From the NCBI RefSeq assembly GCF_010389155.1, contig NC_057766.1:25057516-25121515 (forward strand): a stretch of 64,000 nt of DNA. The letters are read 5' to 3'. The position numbers were made by a program, and so were the translations under genes. The notes below the pieces were generated by a model. It saw nothing but the letters and a program-made list of their open reading frames with translations, searched no databases and was not told the DNA's origin. Shown piece by piece: positions 45,347 to 58,393 of this stretch. This stretch comes from Erigeron canadensis. Its lineage: Eukaryota > Streptophyta > Magnoliopsida > Asterales > Asteraceae. Positions within the stretch are counted from its first letter, which is position 1; each line of letters starts with the position of its first letter.

Positions 45347-48300
45347 ATGGGAGAAAAGTCTGATAGTAAAAAGGGGTCTTCCCCATACGTTGTTCTTGAA
45401 AACCGGTCCCTTGATCAGTGGAAAGTAACCGAGTTGAAAGAGGAACTCAAGAAACGAAAATTGATGACAAAGGGGTTGAAAGAAGAACTTGTTAAGAGGT
45501 TAGATGCGGCTGTACGAGCTGAAATCGATGATGCTAAGAAAAATCTTGAGAACGATTTAAATAGCGAGGCTCAACCTGAGGTCCATTCAGATGATGCTGC
45601 AGAGAAAACTGCAGATGTCATGGACCAGACTTTGGGGGTAAATGAGGGATTGGATGATAAAAACGATGGTAATAAAGATGTTGAGATGGATATGGTTCAT
45701 GAAAATGACGGTTTGCAGTCATTAGCTGAAAAAGTGGTTACGGAAGGTGAAGGTGGTGTTGTTACGACTCAAGTGGAATCTTTTAGCGTAGTTTGAGAGA
45801 TTTCAGTAGAAACCACTGTTTTAGTATCTGAAAATTTGGGTGGTCAAGAATCACAGATGACTGAAATCAAGAACACGGATGTGGGTCTGAATCAAGAGAA
45901 TGGGGAGCCAAAGCCTCAACAACAATCTCCTGAAGAACTGCCTGAGCTTGGCTCATCAGATCTCATTAGTGGCAACCAGGTAGATGAGGTCAGCCAAGTA
46001 CAATCTGATTCTAATTCTATTGATACTATCACAAATATTGAAAAGAATGAAATAAAAGATAATGTAATTGATGATGATGTCAAATTAGAGATAGATGTTA
46101 AGCCTGAGACGATCCTAGATCGTAACAATTCAGAATCGGTCGAAGTTGATGAGCAACATGAGGACAAGCCTGCCGTGGAAGAGAAAGATGCCAATATTGT
46201 TAACAGCACAGATATTCACAACGAGAAAGATGATGTAATTGCTGATGATGTCGAGCTGGATGCTAAGGTTGAGGAGCTGCAGCCATTAACAGAATCAACT
46301 GGAGTTGATGAGCCAGTCAAGGAAAATCTCAATACTGAAAATGTAGATATTTGCAAGAAAAATGACAGTGGAGATGTGGGATCTCCGGAAAAGCTGAATT
46401 TGGATGGTGATGATTCAATGGAGGAAGATATCCTAGAGAGTAAGCAAATTGATTCAAAGTTCAGTTCTGATGAAGTGGGAGACAAAAGTGAGAAAATTGG
46501 AGTAAAAGAAGATGGTTCTGTGCATGGTATGGTGGAGGATGAAAATGCTGATAAGAGCTTTGCTGCAGGTGAAGATAAAATGGAGCCTAGTGTGCCTTCC
46601 ACAAAAAGAAAGCCTTATGGTATGTTTTTCATTATATAAGCAAAATATTCCTTTTTATTCCTATGGAATGGGATTGTGATTATCGTACATACTCTTCTAA
46701 ATTCAATATTATAGGTGAAATTATGGACTGGTTTGGCTGGTTGTGTAATTTGTCAAATTGGATTCAGGTTGAAACCATTTAGTTTTTGTTTGGGTCATCA
46801 TGATGGGTTGACCCACAATAACTGTAGTCCAATATATTGTTTTTTTAATCTTATAAATAGGTGGCTTGTCGACTACATAATATATTTTTTAATTAGAAAT
46901 TTAGAATGTAATTGAGGTTTTATGCATCAGAAACACACTTTGGATGATGTATGGCCCATTTTTCCCGCATCTTTTTAAGCCGATGTTTTATTCTCACTGT
47001 ATCTGTTAGAGATATACATAAGCCAAAGTGAACAATTCATCTATTCTTAAGTAAATGGCTCAAAATGCATCTCAACGTGTATTTATTGTCTCCGTTCAGT
47101 TGCTCTTTGTCTGCTGAAGATTGAAATATATTCTGCTTCACATGTGTGGACTTGTAAATTGATCTCCTGATTGTAACCGTAGATTTGGTGATTGAGACTT
47201 TTATGTTTTCAATTCACTATGATGTTTAAAATTCATTTTTATGTGGCTTGGCTCAAGTCGACAGCCCACCTAGTGCGAAGTGTATTTTAACTAGATGCAA
47301 TTGGCTGGCATGAGAAAAACCTAAAATGAATGCCCAAAGATAGGCCGGGATGATGTTCAGCTTTTGATATCTTGCTTATACTTTTCAAGAAAATCTTAGT
47401 TTAATTGCCAAGTTTTCTTTATATTATCATGACAGATCATGAAGGTTCAGAAAACAGCGAAGTGGTGAAAAGGCAGCGCAGATGGAATTCTGAAAGTCTC
47501 AAGGTGCCTGAACAAGTATTACCTAACCATTCTGCCTCTGCTACACCTAAGGATGCATTTCAGACTCTTGCGAAACGCACCTTTTCAAGATCCGAGTCTA
47601 TAGTTAGTCAAGATTCGCCCAAGGAACGCATTGGTATGCTATGACCTTGCCTTTTTTTTGCACATTGATATTAATCATAAGCTTTGATCTCTAAACTTTT
47701 TCGTTTGTAATACTTTCAGTTCCCCCTACATCGAATCCTCCAACTACATCTCTTCGAATTAATCATTTTCTGCGTCCTTTCACGTTAAAGGCCGTGCAAG
47801 AACTTCTTGGCCAAACGGGTACAGTTGTTAGTTTTTGGATGGATCAGATCAAAACTCACTGCTATGTTACAGTAAGTCCTAGCATTTCTCTTGATCTAGC
47901 ATGCTCTCATGAAATTTTCAAAAGTAACACTTTTATGTATATAGATAATTGGGTTTGATTTTTTATATGTTATTAATAAAGTAGTTTTTTGTGCTTGTTT
48001 GGTGCAAATGCCTCTCCAATAGATGCATAGATATAAAATTTTTGATTTTGTAGAACTTAATGCATTAAAATGTTACCAAACTCTTCAATTGTGATATTAA
48101 TCTCAATGTTACGTTGATATTGTAGATTTAAAATGCTCAATTATAAAATTTATAAGCATTTTTACCATTTTCTGAAATAGGAATTTTTTTGTAAGAATGC
48201 AACCTCGTGCAGTAAATTTTCATGAAGTTCAAAGACACCGGACTTTTAAGTTTTGGGCAGTTTGTGTTAATGACTTAATGTTTACTTGCTTTCATTCTGG

Positions 48301-49176
48301 GCCTGTTATGAAACCTCTACCCATCTTCAACCTCTAGCATTAACTCATGCATGTCAAGTCCTTTGAATGTCAATATGTTAGAAGAAAAAAAAAATATATA
48401 TTATAAATATAATTATAAATTCGGTGAAATTTCCTATAAATGTTTTTATATTTGTTGTTATTTCTGGTTCGAGAGAGTTAATGCTTGTAATTTGTTGTTA
48501 TCAATTTTCAGCGTTTCTTTGTTTTTTTTTGTGTATATTTGTTTTGGACAGTTATCAATTTTTCAGTGCTTTGTTTTTTTGTGTATATTTGTTTTGGACA
48601 GCAGGAACCCGTCCTGTGTTTTAGTCAGGACTTTCATACTAAGTAAATACAGTTAAGTTTGTCAAATGGCTAAATACCCAGCAACAAACAAAATTTGGCT
48701 GTTCTGATTCGATATATGTTTTTTCTTGTACAGTATGCATCTGTGGAAGAAGCTATAGAGACACGAAATGCTGTATGCAACCTACAATGGCCTGCGTGTA
48801 TGGTGGACGTCTTCTGATGGCTGACTTTGTGGATCCACAAGAGGTTAAGAATCGGGTTGACCCACCTCCACCTTCTTCGGAACCTCCTATCACCACTATA
48901 CCTCCAGCCACCACCAAGCAGCCACCACAGCCCTCACCCAGACAGAAACAACAGCTCCCTCCCCCACCCACCCTTCCACCGCCGCCACCATTGTCCAATG
49001 CACCACTAGCAAGAGCCCGTGTGCCTCCTGCTCCCGAGAAAATTGATCCTCCAATTGTTACATTGGATGATCTGTTTAAAAAGACGAGAGCCACTCCTCG
49101 TATCTACTACTTACCGCTTTCTGATGAACAAGTTGCAGCAAAGCTGAATGCTCAGGGGAAACCTGTGAAGCATTAG
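45347..49176 (+). pseudogene. ACINUS-like SAP-domain protein with a nonsense codon and a frameshift
   Basis: Four coding exons join in phase: 45347-46619, 47436-47633, 47720-47871 and 48734-49176. The product has an N-terminal SAP domain (SLDQWKVTELKEELKKRKLM, residues about 25-60), a long acidic Glu/Asp-rich middle, an RRM-like region (LRPFTLKAVQELLGQTGTVV, then HCYVTYASVEEAIETRNAV), a Pro-rich linker, and a C-terminal RSB motif (LDDLFKKTRATPRIYYLPLS). These match plant ACINUS, which with SR45/RNPS1 and SAP18 forms the nuclear ASAP complex linked to exon junctions and splicing. At about 690 codons it is essentially full length. But an in-frame TGA at 45794-45796 ends the SAP half after residue 149, and near 48794-48801 one base is missing between LQWP and GGRLLMADFVDPQEVKNRV. 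Either a young pseudogene or two sequence errors. Confidence 0.85.
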
Positions 49177-49665
49177 ATTAGTTCAATGTAAGATAATGGT
49201 AGTAGTATGATATAATCACGTGTTTGCAGGTCTGCAGGTGATGCTAGGAAGGAACTGTTCGAGCAAAGGTGGTCCATGAGGAGCTAGTTCAGTAATATGA
49301 ACAAGTTTTATCCAGGCCAAAATGAGTTTGGATCTGGATCTCCTTTTTCTGAGACTTTTTGTTTGAGCGGAGCCAATTAACATTTTCTCTATTAAGGTTT
49401 TTTTTTTTTTTTTCCTTTTTTTGAGCGTTGTCTCACAAAGTCACAATGTTTACAATTCGAACTAGAGATTGTTTCTTTTTATATGGACCAATCTGTATTA
49501 CCTTGGACCAATCAAGTTGGTTTATTTGCACGTTGAACTTTTTCTTTTTTCATGTGTGAAATTGAGGTGTGACGTAATGTATCATCATTCAATAAAATTA
49601 AAAAACGTTTTTATCTTATAGAAACTGTGTCAAAAAAGTTTTATTTTGGATAAACATAAAATTAA
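49177..49665. other. 3' flank of the ACINUS-like gene
   Basis: Contains a long T-run (49398-49416) and AATAAA-like words near 49590. This is a plausible 3' UTR and polyadenylation area; no other gene. Confidence 0.4.
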
Positions 49666-50005
49666 GGGGGTGTTTGGTACAATGGAATGGAAAGGGTGGA
49701 AAGAAAATGAGAAAGACTTCTCATGTTTGGTTGCAATGGAGAATGAGAAAGAGAATCGAGAAATGGGAATCGATTCCATTCCCTCAATTCCCTATAAAAT
49801 GTAGAGAATTGATGGGAATGGAAATTTTTTTTTTTTTTTGGTTTAGAGATGTTATATATATATATATATATATATTAACAACTATTAAAGAGAATGAGTG
49901 TTTGAAAAGAGAATGGATTCCGTCGTTTGGTATAAACAGAGAATGAATATACAAAAAATACAAAATTTGTAAACCCAACCCTCGAAAAATGTGTAAGTGT
50001 AACAC

Positions 50006-50083
<78 letters not shown>
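50006..50083 (+). repeat. (AAT)n microsatellite, about 26 units
   Basis: Uninterrupted trinucleotide run between the left arm of the outer MITE and the inner hairpin element. The Leu and Ile homopolymer ORFs across it are artefacts. Confidence 0.95.
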
Positions 50084-50084
<1 letters not shown>

Positions 50085-50085
50085 T

Positions 50086-50296
50086 AAATGATATCTGGAC
50101 TATCCACCATATTACTGGTTTCATACCTAAAACTTTAAAATTTACGGTAGTCATACCCCAACTTAACGGCCAAACTGACGCCCGTCAAGTCAGGTATCGT
50201 CCGAGTAAAAAATTGATAAGTTGGGGTATGATGAGAGTAATTTTAAAGTTATAGGTATGAAACCAGTAATATGGTGGATAATCCAGGTATCATTTC
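50086..50296. mobile_element. Hairpin MITE nested in the larger MITE
   Basis: AAATGATATCTGGACTATCC followed by ACCATATTACTGGTTTCAT is the reverse of ATGAAACCAGTAATATGGT...CCAGGTATCATTT. A second inner match is GGTAGTCATACCCCAACTT / AAGTTGGGGTATGATGAGAG. About 211 bp, foldable end to end. Confidence 0.8.
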
Positions 50297-50643
50297 AGTA
50301 AATAACCCTATATTAAATTTAATTATTATTCAAAATTTTGTGTTTTTTTTATATTCATTCTCTGTTTATACCAAACGACGGAATCCATTCTCTTTCCAAA
50401 CACTCATTCTCTTTCCCACTATATTCATTCTCTATTATATTTTCATTCTCTTTGATTCACTCCTACCAAAAACCCAAGTACGATGAGTCGATGAGAATGA
50501 AAGAAAGAATTTGATATAATATCAAATTCTACTAATACTGGGACTTTGTTTATGTTGAACATCCGTATCCATGTCCAACACATCCTTATCTCTGTCTCCA
50601 TATATGTATACACACACGCACATAAAAATTAATCATCTGAAGA

Positions 50644-51706
50644 ATGGAGACAATGTCGCATATTCCAGCAGCAGACGAACCAACTGATTTTTTCTCTCTT
50701 TTGCCAGACGATATCCTACTCGAAATTTTAAGCAAACTAATAGATTCGAAAAGCAAACTAATAGATTTGAAAAGCCTATGCTTTTGCAAACTTGTGTCGA
50801 GACGTTTCTATAGCATAGTAAATAATACTAAGGTGGAAGCTGTTTCTTTGTCCTATCGGAAACCATTGATGATATCATCATCATCTACTAAGAAGTCACT
50901 TTTGCTATTGAAACCTTCTAAGTTCCTCTCGGGTATAAAGCGTATTGATCTTTTTGGAAACAAATCCTTTCGCTTTGCATATATGTTTATGTGTAATTTT
51001 CGTCTAACTCCGAAATCTACACATCCAGCTTCCTGCATGCGTCAAAGGTATTGAGGCTAGTCGTACTTTGTTCAAGTGGAAGGTCGGGTACAGAAAAAAC
51101 AATGTCGATTCATTTGTATTCCTGTCTCCGAATTCAATTTACGATAATAATGGACTTTTGTTATATAGAGGAAGAGGATTATATACTGGGAGTCCGGAAG
51201 AAAGTTATAGTTTGGGGTTATATTCGAAGAAACGTAGCCTTGCACATGCTTGTTTTACTGATATGATATTAGGATTTGGGTGTTAATAAATTGCAGTGTT
51301 GATTTTCCGTTGTTGGAAAAGGTTTGCGTTACGCATTCTTCTGATAAAAAGGGGACGGTTTCTTTTGGTCGTGAAAAACTTACCGAGCTCAAGAGGAAGG
51401 GGGAATGCTATCCCAGTGAACATCTAATTCAGATGGTGAGGGCCGGCTTACCACTTATGAGGATGAATCGGTTTTCCATTCCTGTGTTAGAATTGCCAGT
51501 TTCAGGTTACGTGATGAAGGGGGTATACCTCTTTATACTGACGATGGCGGATGATCACCATGATGTTGTCATTGATAGGTTCATTAACAATAATGGCGAC
51601 AACGACCATGATGTTTCTGAAGATAAACTGGAGGATGCATATAGTGAAGCGATGATCAAGATTTTTACCAAGCATAGGGAAATGCTAAGGAACGGGTGGA
51701 TCGATC
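50644..51706 (+). pseudogene. AUF-type F-box protein gene, two frameshifts, 3' end lost
   Basis: The ATG at 50644 opens an F-box (FFSLLPDDILLEILSKL, LCFCKLVSRRFYSIV, residues about 15-60). It continues with KPSKFLSGIKRIDLFGNKSF and, in shifted frames, LFKWKVGYRKNNVDSFVFLS, FPLLEKVCVTHSSDKKGTVS and EAMIKIFTKHREMLRNGW. This layout matches the auxin-up-regulated (AUF) group of plant F-box proteins, which act as substrate adaptors of SCF ubiquitin ligases. The frame breaks near 51005-51020 and near 51270-51280. The F-box contains a 21-bp tandem duplication (about 50730-50772), giving KLIDSKSKLIDLKS. At 51707 the coding sequence runs into a transposon end, so the natural C-terminus is gone. Non-functional as it stands. 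Confidence 0.75.
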
Positions 51707-53279
51707 CAGTGGCGGATCTAGGTATTTGAGTATGAGGGGCACCAAAGTTTTTTACCAATCAACAACAAAACAGCCTGGCCGATCCTGAACTTTTTGATGC
51801 TAATATATTTTTAGACAAACAACACATTGATATAGTTATACTTGCATATTGTGTGGTGCAAAAAAAAATTGTATACTTACAATTTGTGGAGATAAACACT
51901 ATGTCAAAAGTTAGACATACCAAATTATATAAAGGTTTCGACAATTTTGTTACTTTTTTTCCATAAGATTTGATTTTTATAATATTCATTAATATTAACT
52001 TTTTTGTTTCATGAATTTTTATTGATTTATAAATTTATATATTATACAAATTTTACATTATCTTTTGACATTAATTCTAAATCATTTTTGTATGACATTT
52101 ATGTTTTAAAAAAAACCTAATGAGCAAAAATAGACTTAAAGAGGTTTAATTAGCCTAAACTGTTGTTAATAAATAAGGTTGTACATTTGATTTTGGTAAA
52201 AGATTTGAGCAAGGTATACATCAAATGTCTAACAAAGTAAGAGTTGATATTGTCAAAAACTATAAGGGGTGTAAACAAAAACTCATAGAACATGTCATTT
52301 TCTTTACCAAAACCATCTATAACTTTTTTCTTTTTCATTAAAAATCATGTTATAGCTTTTTTTTCAACTATTTCTTTAAGGGGTCTAATAAAAATAAATT
52401 TTCTTTAACACTAATAGCTAAGTTTTGAGGGTGGTCTATTCCCCACCCTGCTAGAGGGTTGGATCCGTCACTAGCTAGTAACGGATCTGAGTATAAGGGG
52501 CACCAAAAATTTTTACCAATCAACACCAAAATCGTAGGGCTGGTCCTGAACTTTTTGATGCTCTGGGCGACACGGAAAATATATGCCCTATTATATTTTT
52601 AGACAAACAACACAATGATATAGTTATACTTACAAATTGTGTCGTGAAAAAAAATTGTATACTTACAAAATGTGGAGATAAACACTATGTCAAAAGTTAC
52701 ACATACTTTACATAAAGTTTTCGACAATTTTGTTACTTTTTTTTCATAAGATTTTGATTTCTATAATATTTATTACAGTAATATTAACTTTTTTGTTTCA
52801 TGATTTTTTATTGATTATAAAATTATATATTATACAAATTCTACATTATGTTTTGACATTAATTCTAAATCATTTTTGTATGACTTTTATGTGTAAAAAA
52901 AAACCCTAGCGAGCAAAAATAATCAGTGACTTAAAGAGGTTTAGTTAGCCTAAACTGCTGTTAATAAATAAGGTTGTACATTTGATTTTGGTAAAAGATT
53001 TGGGCAAGGGTAATATACGTCAAATGTCTAATAAAGTGAGAGTCAGATTGATATTGTCATAAACTATAAGGGGTGTAAACAAAAAGCTCATAAAACATGT
53101 CATCTCTTTTACCAAAAACCATCTGTAATTTTTTTCTTTTCCATTAAAAATCATGTTATAGCTTTTTTTCCAGCTATTTCTTTAAAGGGTCTAATAAAAA
53201 TAAATTTTCTTTAACACTAATAAACAAGTTTTGAGGGCGGTCTATTCCCCACCTTGCTAGAGGGTTGGATCCGTCATTG
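51707..53279. mobile_element. TIR element with tandemly duplicated 0.75-kb body
   Basis: Left end CAGTGGCGGATCTAGG and, inverted at the right, CAATGACGGATCCAACCCTC. Two tandem copies of the body (about 51726-52465 and 52487-53265) each run from GGGGCACCAAA to GAGGGTTGGATCCGTCA. They meet at CGTCACTAGCTAGTAACGGATC, where two element ends face each other. No ORF. It terminates the F-box reading frame. Confidence 0.75.
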
Positions 53280-54360
53280 GTTATAACCTTCAACTTGTTC
53301 TGACTCTACTAGTATGAGTCAACTCAGAGTTTAACAACTTACCTTCTAACTTGAAAACAAATTAACCCATGTTATGTTACCATTGATCTTTATATTTATT
53401 AAAAATAAAAGACAACCTATGTATGCCTATCCAAATTAAGATCGCAAATTAAGATTGATGCATAAATAATTATTATTAGGTGCTCTACAAGAAAAAGTAA
53501 CCAAATAAGATTACATAACTCGTGGATGAATTGCGAGTGCCTCGGTCCGAGTATCGTGAGAGTATGATTCATTATTGTTTCTTTTGACGAGCAGTCCAAT
53601 CTTTTACTTACAAGAATAATGAGTTAAGAACACAAAGGCCTCGTTTACTTTTTATTTGATAAACTTAATAGTTAAAAACTTAATAATTATGTTAAATTTC
53701 ATGTTTCTTTTTTCACTTAATAAACAAAAATAACTACTTAATACAGACATTAAGTATACATTTGTACACTTAATACACTCAGATTAATGACTAAAAAACG
53801 AACCAGAAGTCTTTTTCATGAGATTTGAGATCTGTTTTTAAGGGTTTACTTTAAAACTTTACAGTAATTAAAAGAAAATTACACCAAATCATATTCATGG
53901 CACATCCACCAGCACAAAAGTCATGGTACCTCTTCGATCAGTGATTGCTTTCGACCATGCTTCCAAAAGATAGTTGTAAAATATTAAATAAATATCTAGT
54001 AAAATTAGATGGAATTTTTAGTTTATTCTGTTAAAATTAGATGAAAATTTGACCCATTTTATATAAATGGGACGAATGTCTATGTCACTACTATGTGATC
54101 AACAATGAACAACTATAAAAAGTGTTGGATATAAGTTTCATTGGCAAGAAACATAAATTTTATGGGGACAATGTTCAATTATGCAAAATATTTTCTTTAC
54201 AACTTGATTTCCAGAGTAACATTACGAAACAATGAACACGTCATTACGTTTGAGCAATGTACCTGCTAAAATGCAACTTTTAGCAACACATTTATCCAGA
54301 CACTAGAGTATGTTACAGAAATGTACAAGTATGCTGCAAAACATGTTACAGAAATAGAAA
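53280..54360. other. Intergenic, 3' flank of the dehydrogenase gene
   Basis: AT-rich. 54120-54360 is probably the 3' UTR side of the minus-strand dehydrogenase. No gene recognised. Confidence 0.4.
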
Positions 54361-57300
54361 CTAACATTTCATAGCCTTTTTTAGAAGAAAATCCTTAACA
54401 AATATAGGCATGTGGTACATGATAGCCATTATAGGGGAGTATTGACCCGAAGAGAACCAAGAAGGAGGATCTTCTTTCATGATTGCATCTACTGTTTTCT
54501 TTGCGAACTCTTCCGCTGGGGTTGCCTTTGGACCTTGTGAAAAATAGGCCCGCTCTTTGATTGCAGCTTCATATTTCTTGTACAGTTTCCATTCAGGAAA
54601 CCTATTGTAGTTTGCTGCAGCCGAATTTCCAATATTTGATCTGATTGCTCCAGGTACAACGTTGATTACATTGATACCAAGCGGCTTCAGTTCCAACCTG
54701 TTCAATTCAAAAGTTGGTTAGTTGTTATCTAAAATAGACAACTGATTATGTATGCCCACTCCAACTATTGAAAGAGATTACCTGGTTATGATTTTAGTTA
54801 TGATTTTCAATAAATTAATAAAATTTGAAATGATCCGGTAGGCAATATAAGTCCAAGGCAGGCCATTCCACAGTGATAATAGAAGGCGCATCAACAAGCA
54901 AAGATCATAAATTTTACTTCCTTGGTGTATTCACCTTCAGTTGATTAAAGGGAAAAAAAATGAAATTCACATAAGCTACCCGAGGCTGGTTGCTAACTTT
55001 AATCAACCGAAGCCCATAAGTTAATGTATCTCATGTAAGCCTATAAGTACAGAGGGGAAAAAGTATAAAAGATTGCCTGCAAGTGCTAACTCCTTTATTT
55101 CTTACACAAACAAGGAATTGATGCCCATTTTAATACTTCCAAATGCAGAATTCTGAGTAATTTGTTAGGTTATTGGCTCAAGTCCTACAGCCCTAGAAGC
55201 TTACAAACTTTAGTAGTTTCTAAAAAAAATTTCGATGCCAATGAAAGAATACATTCAAGTTTACTCTTCAAAAGATGTAAATGGTTAAACGTTTCAGCAG
55301 ATAATGGTAATAGGCTTGGCCCTTGATAATTTATATGACATTTTAAAGCTTACAAGTATCATGTATGATACATATGACGTTCCATCAATGTATCTGCTGG
55401 TATCACAAGTATAAAATACTTGGGCCAGTTGTTGTAAAAAACCACAAAATGACTTGAGGAGTATATTCTACAAGCACTTTCAATCTAATAACTAGCACAA
55501 CAAAATGTACATAAAATAAAACTAAATAATTATAGGTGGTATCCCATGGCTGATGGATGGATGGTTGTGTCATTTAATGTCACCTACTAACAAACATATG
55601 TGATTGATTGAATTTGCTTTGGGCATTAACCAACTGATTACAAGATTCTACCTCTGAGACTAAGACCTTTGGCTGTGATACCGCAGAGCAACCCTGCCAG
55701 CACGATATATTCTTAGATGATTGCTTTACCTCAAATTCCACTGTCGATGGAACCACCAAGGTTTAGAGGCTTTGAGAGGTTGTATCTCTTAGGCCTATGA
55801 TCTTATAAGTATGGCCACTTTCTCTGACAACCCAAAGGAACTATACTTGGAAGTGTAAACATCGAAACAATGCCATTGATTCTATGTTTTAGGTAGAAAT
55901 AGATGGATATGGCCATGGAAATAGAACCAAAAAGTACGTTTTGTGTGTGTTGGATCTTTGTAACGAAGTATACAAGCAATCCAAATTGAGTTTACTTCTC
56001 ACCCGTCATTCACAGGAACATAGATTTACATAGATGTTATTTCACGCTTTTTTCCAACTAAATACCTGCCTAAAAACTAATAAATCACCTACTTGTACTC
56101 TAGTAATAGTATTAATTAGATCATTTCCATCCCCTATTAATCAATCTATGTGCAAAAGTCATCATAGAAATTTGGGATCTTAATCTTTGATCCTTTACAA
56201 TCTTCATCTGGTGTATTCTTGTCCTAACTTTGACCAATCGCACAGCTTGAACTGAACAAGAGTGACATAAATTTCACGATTCTTAAGTGGGTAAATCTCT
56301 TTTAGATATGTAATCAAAATGAGAGGGCTACTCATAAGTGACTTGGAAGATCACATCCCAGTAACCTTTAGAATTACATCTGCCATAGATTCAACTTAGC
56401 TTTTGCATTCTAATACATGAGAGTGACTTGAATGGTTTTGGTTATGATCGTTTTAATCTAAAATCTAAATCCAAAAAAGAAGCTAAATCTGTCTAATTGA
56501 GGGAGAGGCGAAACATGAGGTAGAAGTTGTATGAAAACAAACCTTAATGTATCCGTTAGCGCATGTATAGCAGCTTTAGATGCAGTGTAGACTCCTGACC
56601 ACGGTCCAGGTCCCATAACAGTCACACTTCCAATATTCACAATCTTTCCCTTTTTTCTTGATGCCATGTGAGGAACAACTGCTTGGATCAACCTCATTGA
56701 ACCTACATTCAATCCAAGAAAATGGTCGTTATGAAGTAATTAAAGTAATACTCAACATTAATACGTTCATACATATATACTATTCCCAAACTATATGATG
56801 AGGGGGTAAAAAGTGACACAAAAAATAAATTACAAAATGGTACTATCTGAAGTGCCAGTCCACCCTAACAGTATCATAACTTTTATATTTAATCCATAGC
56901 CCTTACTGTATTGCCACAAATTTTATTAACATTTGTGTTATAAATATTGTGCATACATTATCTTGGGTTCTGCTTTGTACATGAATGCAGATCTTACTTT
57001 AATCTATAGAACTTATCTTTCAACTTTTACTATCACACGAAAACTTATCGTTATTCGATTCATCTTACTTGAATCCTATAACCGATTAATCATTTATCAC
57101 GACAACCTTCCCCACTATATGGGAAAGGGACTCACTTAAATATAGATTTTTGCAGAATTGTCCCAGCTGTCAGATTGCACTTGGTACATCATTCTCATAG
57201 CCCTGGCCGATTACCTCACTTTCAGTTCCATCCACTATTTGATCAAGTTGTCCTTCCAGATCGTTGAAAGTATTAATTTGGGAAATGAACTCTCATCTAG

Positions 57301-58317
57301 GATATGCGGTATGAAAAGCATTAAGAAACTAAGAAATTAAAATATATAGATGCAACATAACACCTTAAAGCTAAAAACTCAAAGTCATGATTTGGTCTAG
57401 TACCATAGAGGAAGGTATTACAAGTCACAAATCAAGCTTCATAAGGTGATCACACTTAACTTTTCTTTCCATATAAGACAAGTATAGTTACAGACTCAAT
57501 TACTCAAACTCCCTCCTAATATCGAGCCCATGATCCTTATAAGCTTACCAAATTTCCCTTCTTTCTTTTCATGTTGGATCGGTTTTTGCACAATAAATAT
57601 ACAACAAAAATACACTATATACCGTTAATATCAAATAATCATTCAATTATCATAAAATAAATTAATTAGATACGAACAAGAAAGCGACACAAGATAGATG
57701 TGCATCAATTTCTTTTAACAAGTATAAATCAACAACAGCTACTATACCATACCCAATCCCTGCATAAGCGGGTATGGGAAGGTGGGATGTAAACAGTCTT
57801 GCCTCTAGCCAACGGTAAAACAACTGCTTCGATAAAGACATTCAGCCAACAGGGGAAAGAACAAGTGAGTATAATAACATATATAAATCAAACTTTCTAT
57901 AAAAGTGGCATATATGCACAAATTACCATTTTTTCTATCAAATCAAACATAACAAAATCAACAACAAATCATACCGAAAACATTCGTGTTAAACGTGTGT
58001 TGAACTTCATCCAAAGGAATTTCGGCAAGAGGTCCAAGACATTGAACACCAGCATTATTAACAACAACATCAATCCGTCCAAACTTATCAATAACATTCG
58101 ATACAACTTGTAAAACATTATGATCCGACAACACATCAAGTTCTTGTAGAAAAAACACATCTGGGTCTCCATTTAAATCAGACATGGAACTGATCGCACG
58201 CGCAGTCGCAACAACCAGACAGTTCCGTGCTGCGAATGCGCGTGCGAGGGCATTTCCTATGCCCCCTGATGAACACCCTGTTATTAAAACTACTTGTTTT
58301 TTCATTAAAGTTTCCAT
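54361..58317 (-). CDS. Classical short-chain dehydrogenase/reductase, AYR1-like
   Basis: Intact three-exon gene on the minus strand: 57975-58317, 56543-56702 and 54361-54697. Splice phases match and give 279 residues. The NADP-binding Rossmann motif is TGCSSGGIG (residues about 13-21), the NNAG structural motif follows at about 90, and the catalytic Ser and Tyr-x-x-x-Lys are in IGSVTVMG and YTASK. The C-terminal half ([40 protein letters not shown]) matches the plant group annotated as NADPH-dependent 1-acyldihydroxyacetone-phosphate reductase-like. In yeast the relative reduces acyl-DHAP in lipid synthesis; the plant substrate is not settled. The hydrophobic C-terminal stretch may attach it to ER or lipid-droplet membrane. 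Introns are 1.27 and 1.85 kb. Starts at the only ATG before the Rossmann motif. Confidence 0.9.
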
Positions 58318-58383
58318 TGAGTTAAAATTTGTGATCGGGGATTGGTGGTAAAAACTATAGAGACAGGGCGTTTGTATCTATAT

Positions 58384-58393
58384 CTATATATAG
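58384..58393 (-). promoter_or_regulatory. TATA box of the dehydrogenase gene
   Basis: CTATATATAG, about 67 bp upstream of the ATG at 58317. Its position fits a plant core promoter with a short leader. The motif is palindromic, so strand is inferred from the gene. Confidence 0.5.

Larger units (their letters stand above)
49666..50475. mobile_element. MITE with long subterminal inverted repeats
   Basis: Ends GGGGGTGTTTGGTA and, inverted, TTGGGTTTTTGGTAG. Inside, about 49890-49970 (AGAATGGATTCCGTCGTTTG, GTATAAACAGAGAATG) is matched in reverse at about 50330-50412. The centre is occupied by an (AAT)n run and a second hairpin element. Non-coding. Confidence 0.7.

Noticed and set aside
45780..45815. 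A short intron removing the in-frame TGA of the ACINUS-like gene (GTAGTTTGAGAGATTTCAG)
   Set aside because: About 20 bases is far below the minimum plant intron length; the donor is also poor.
45916..46602. Ser/Thr-rich minus-strand ORFs
   Set aside because: Antisense shadows of the acidic region of the ACINUS-like gene.
48753..49094. Gly-rich minus-strand ORF
   Set aside because: Antisense shadow of the proline-rich ACINUS exon.
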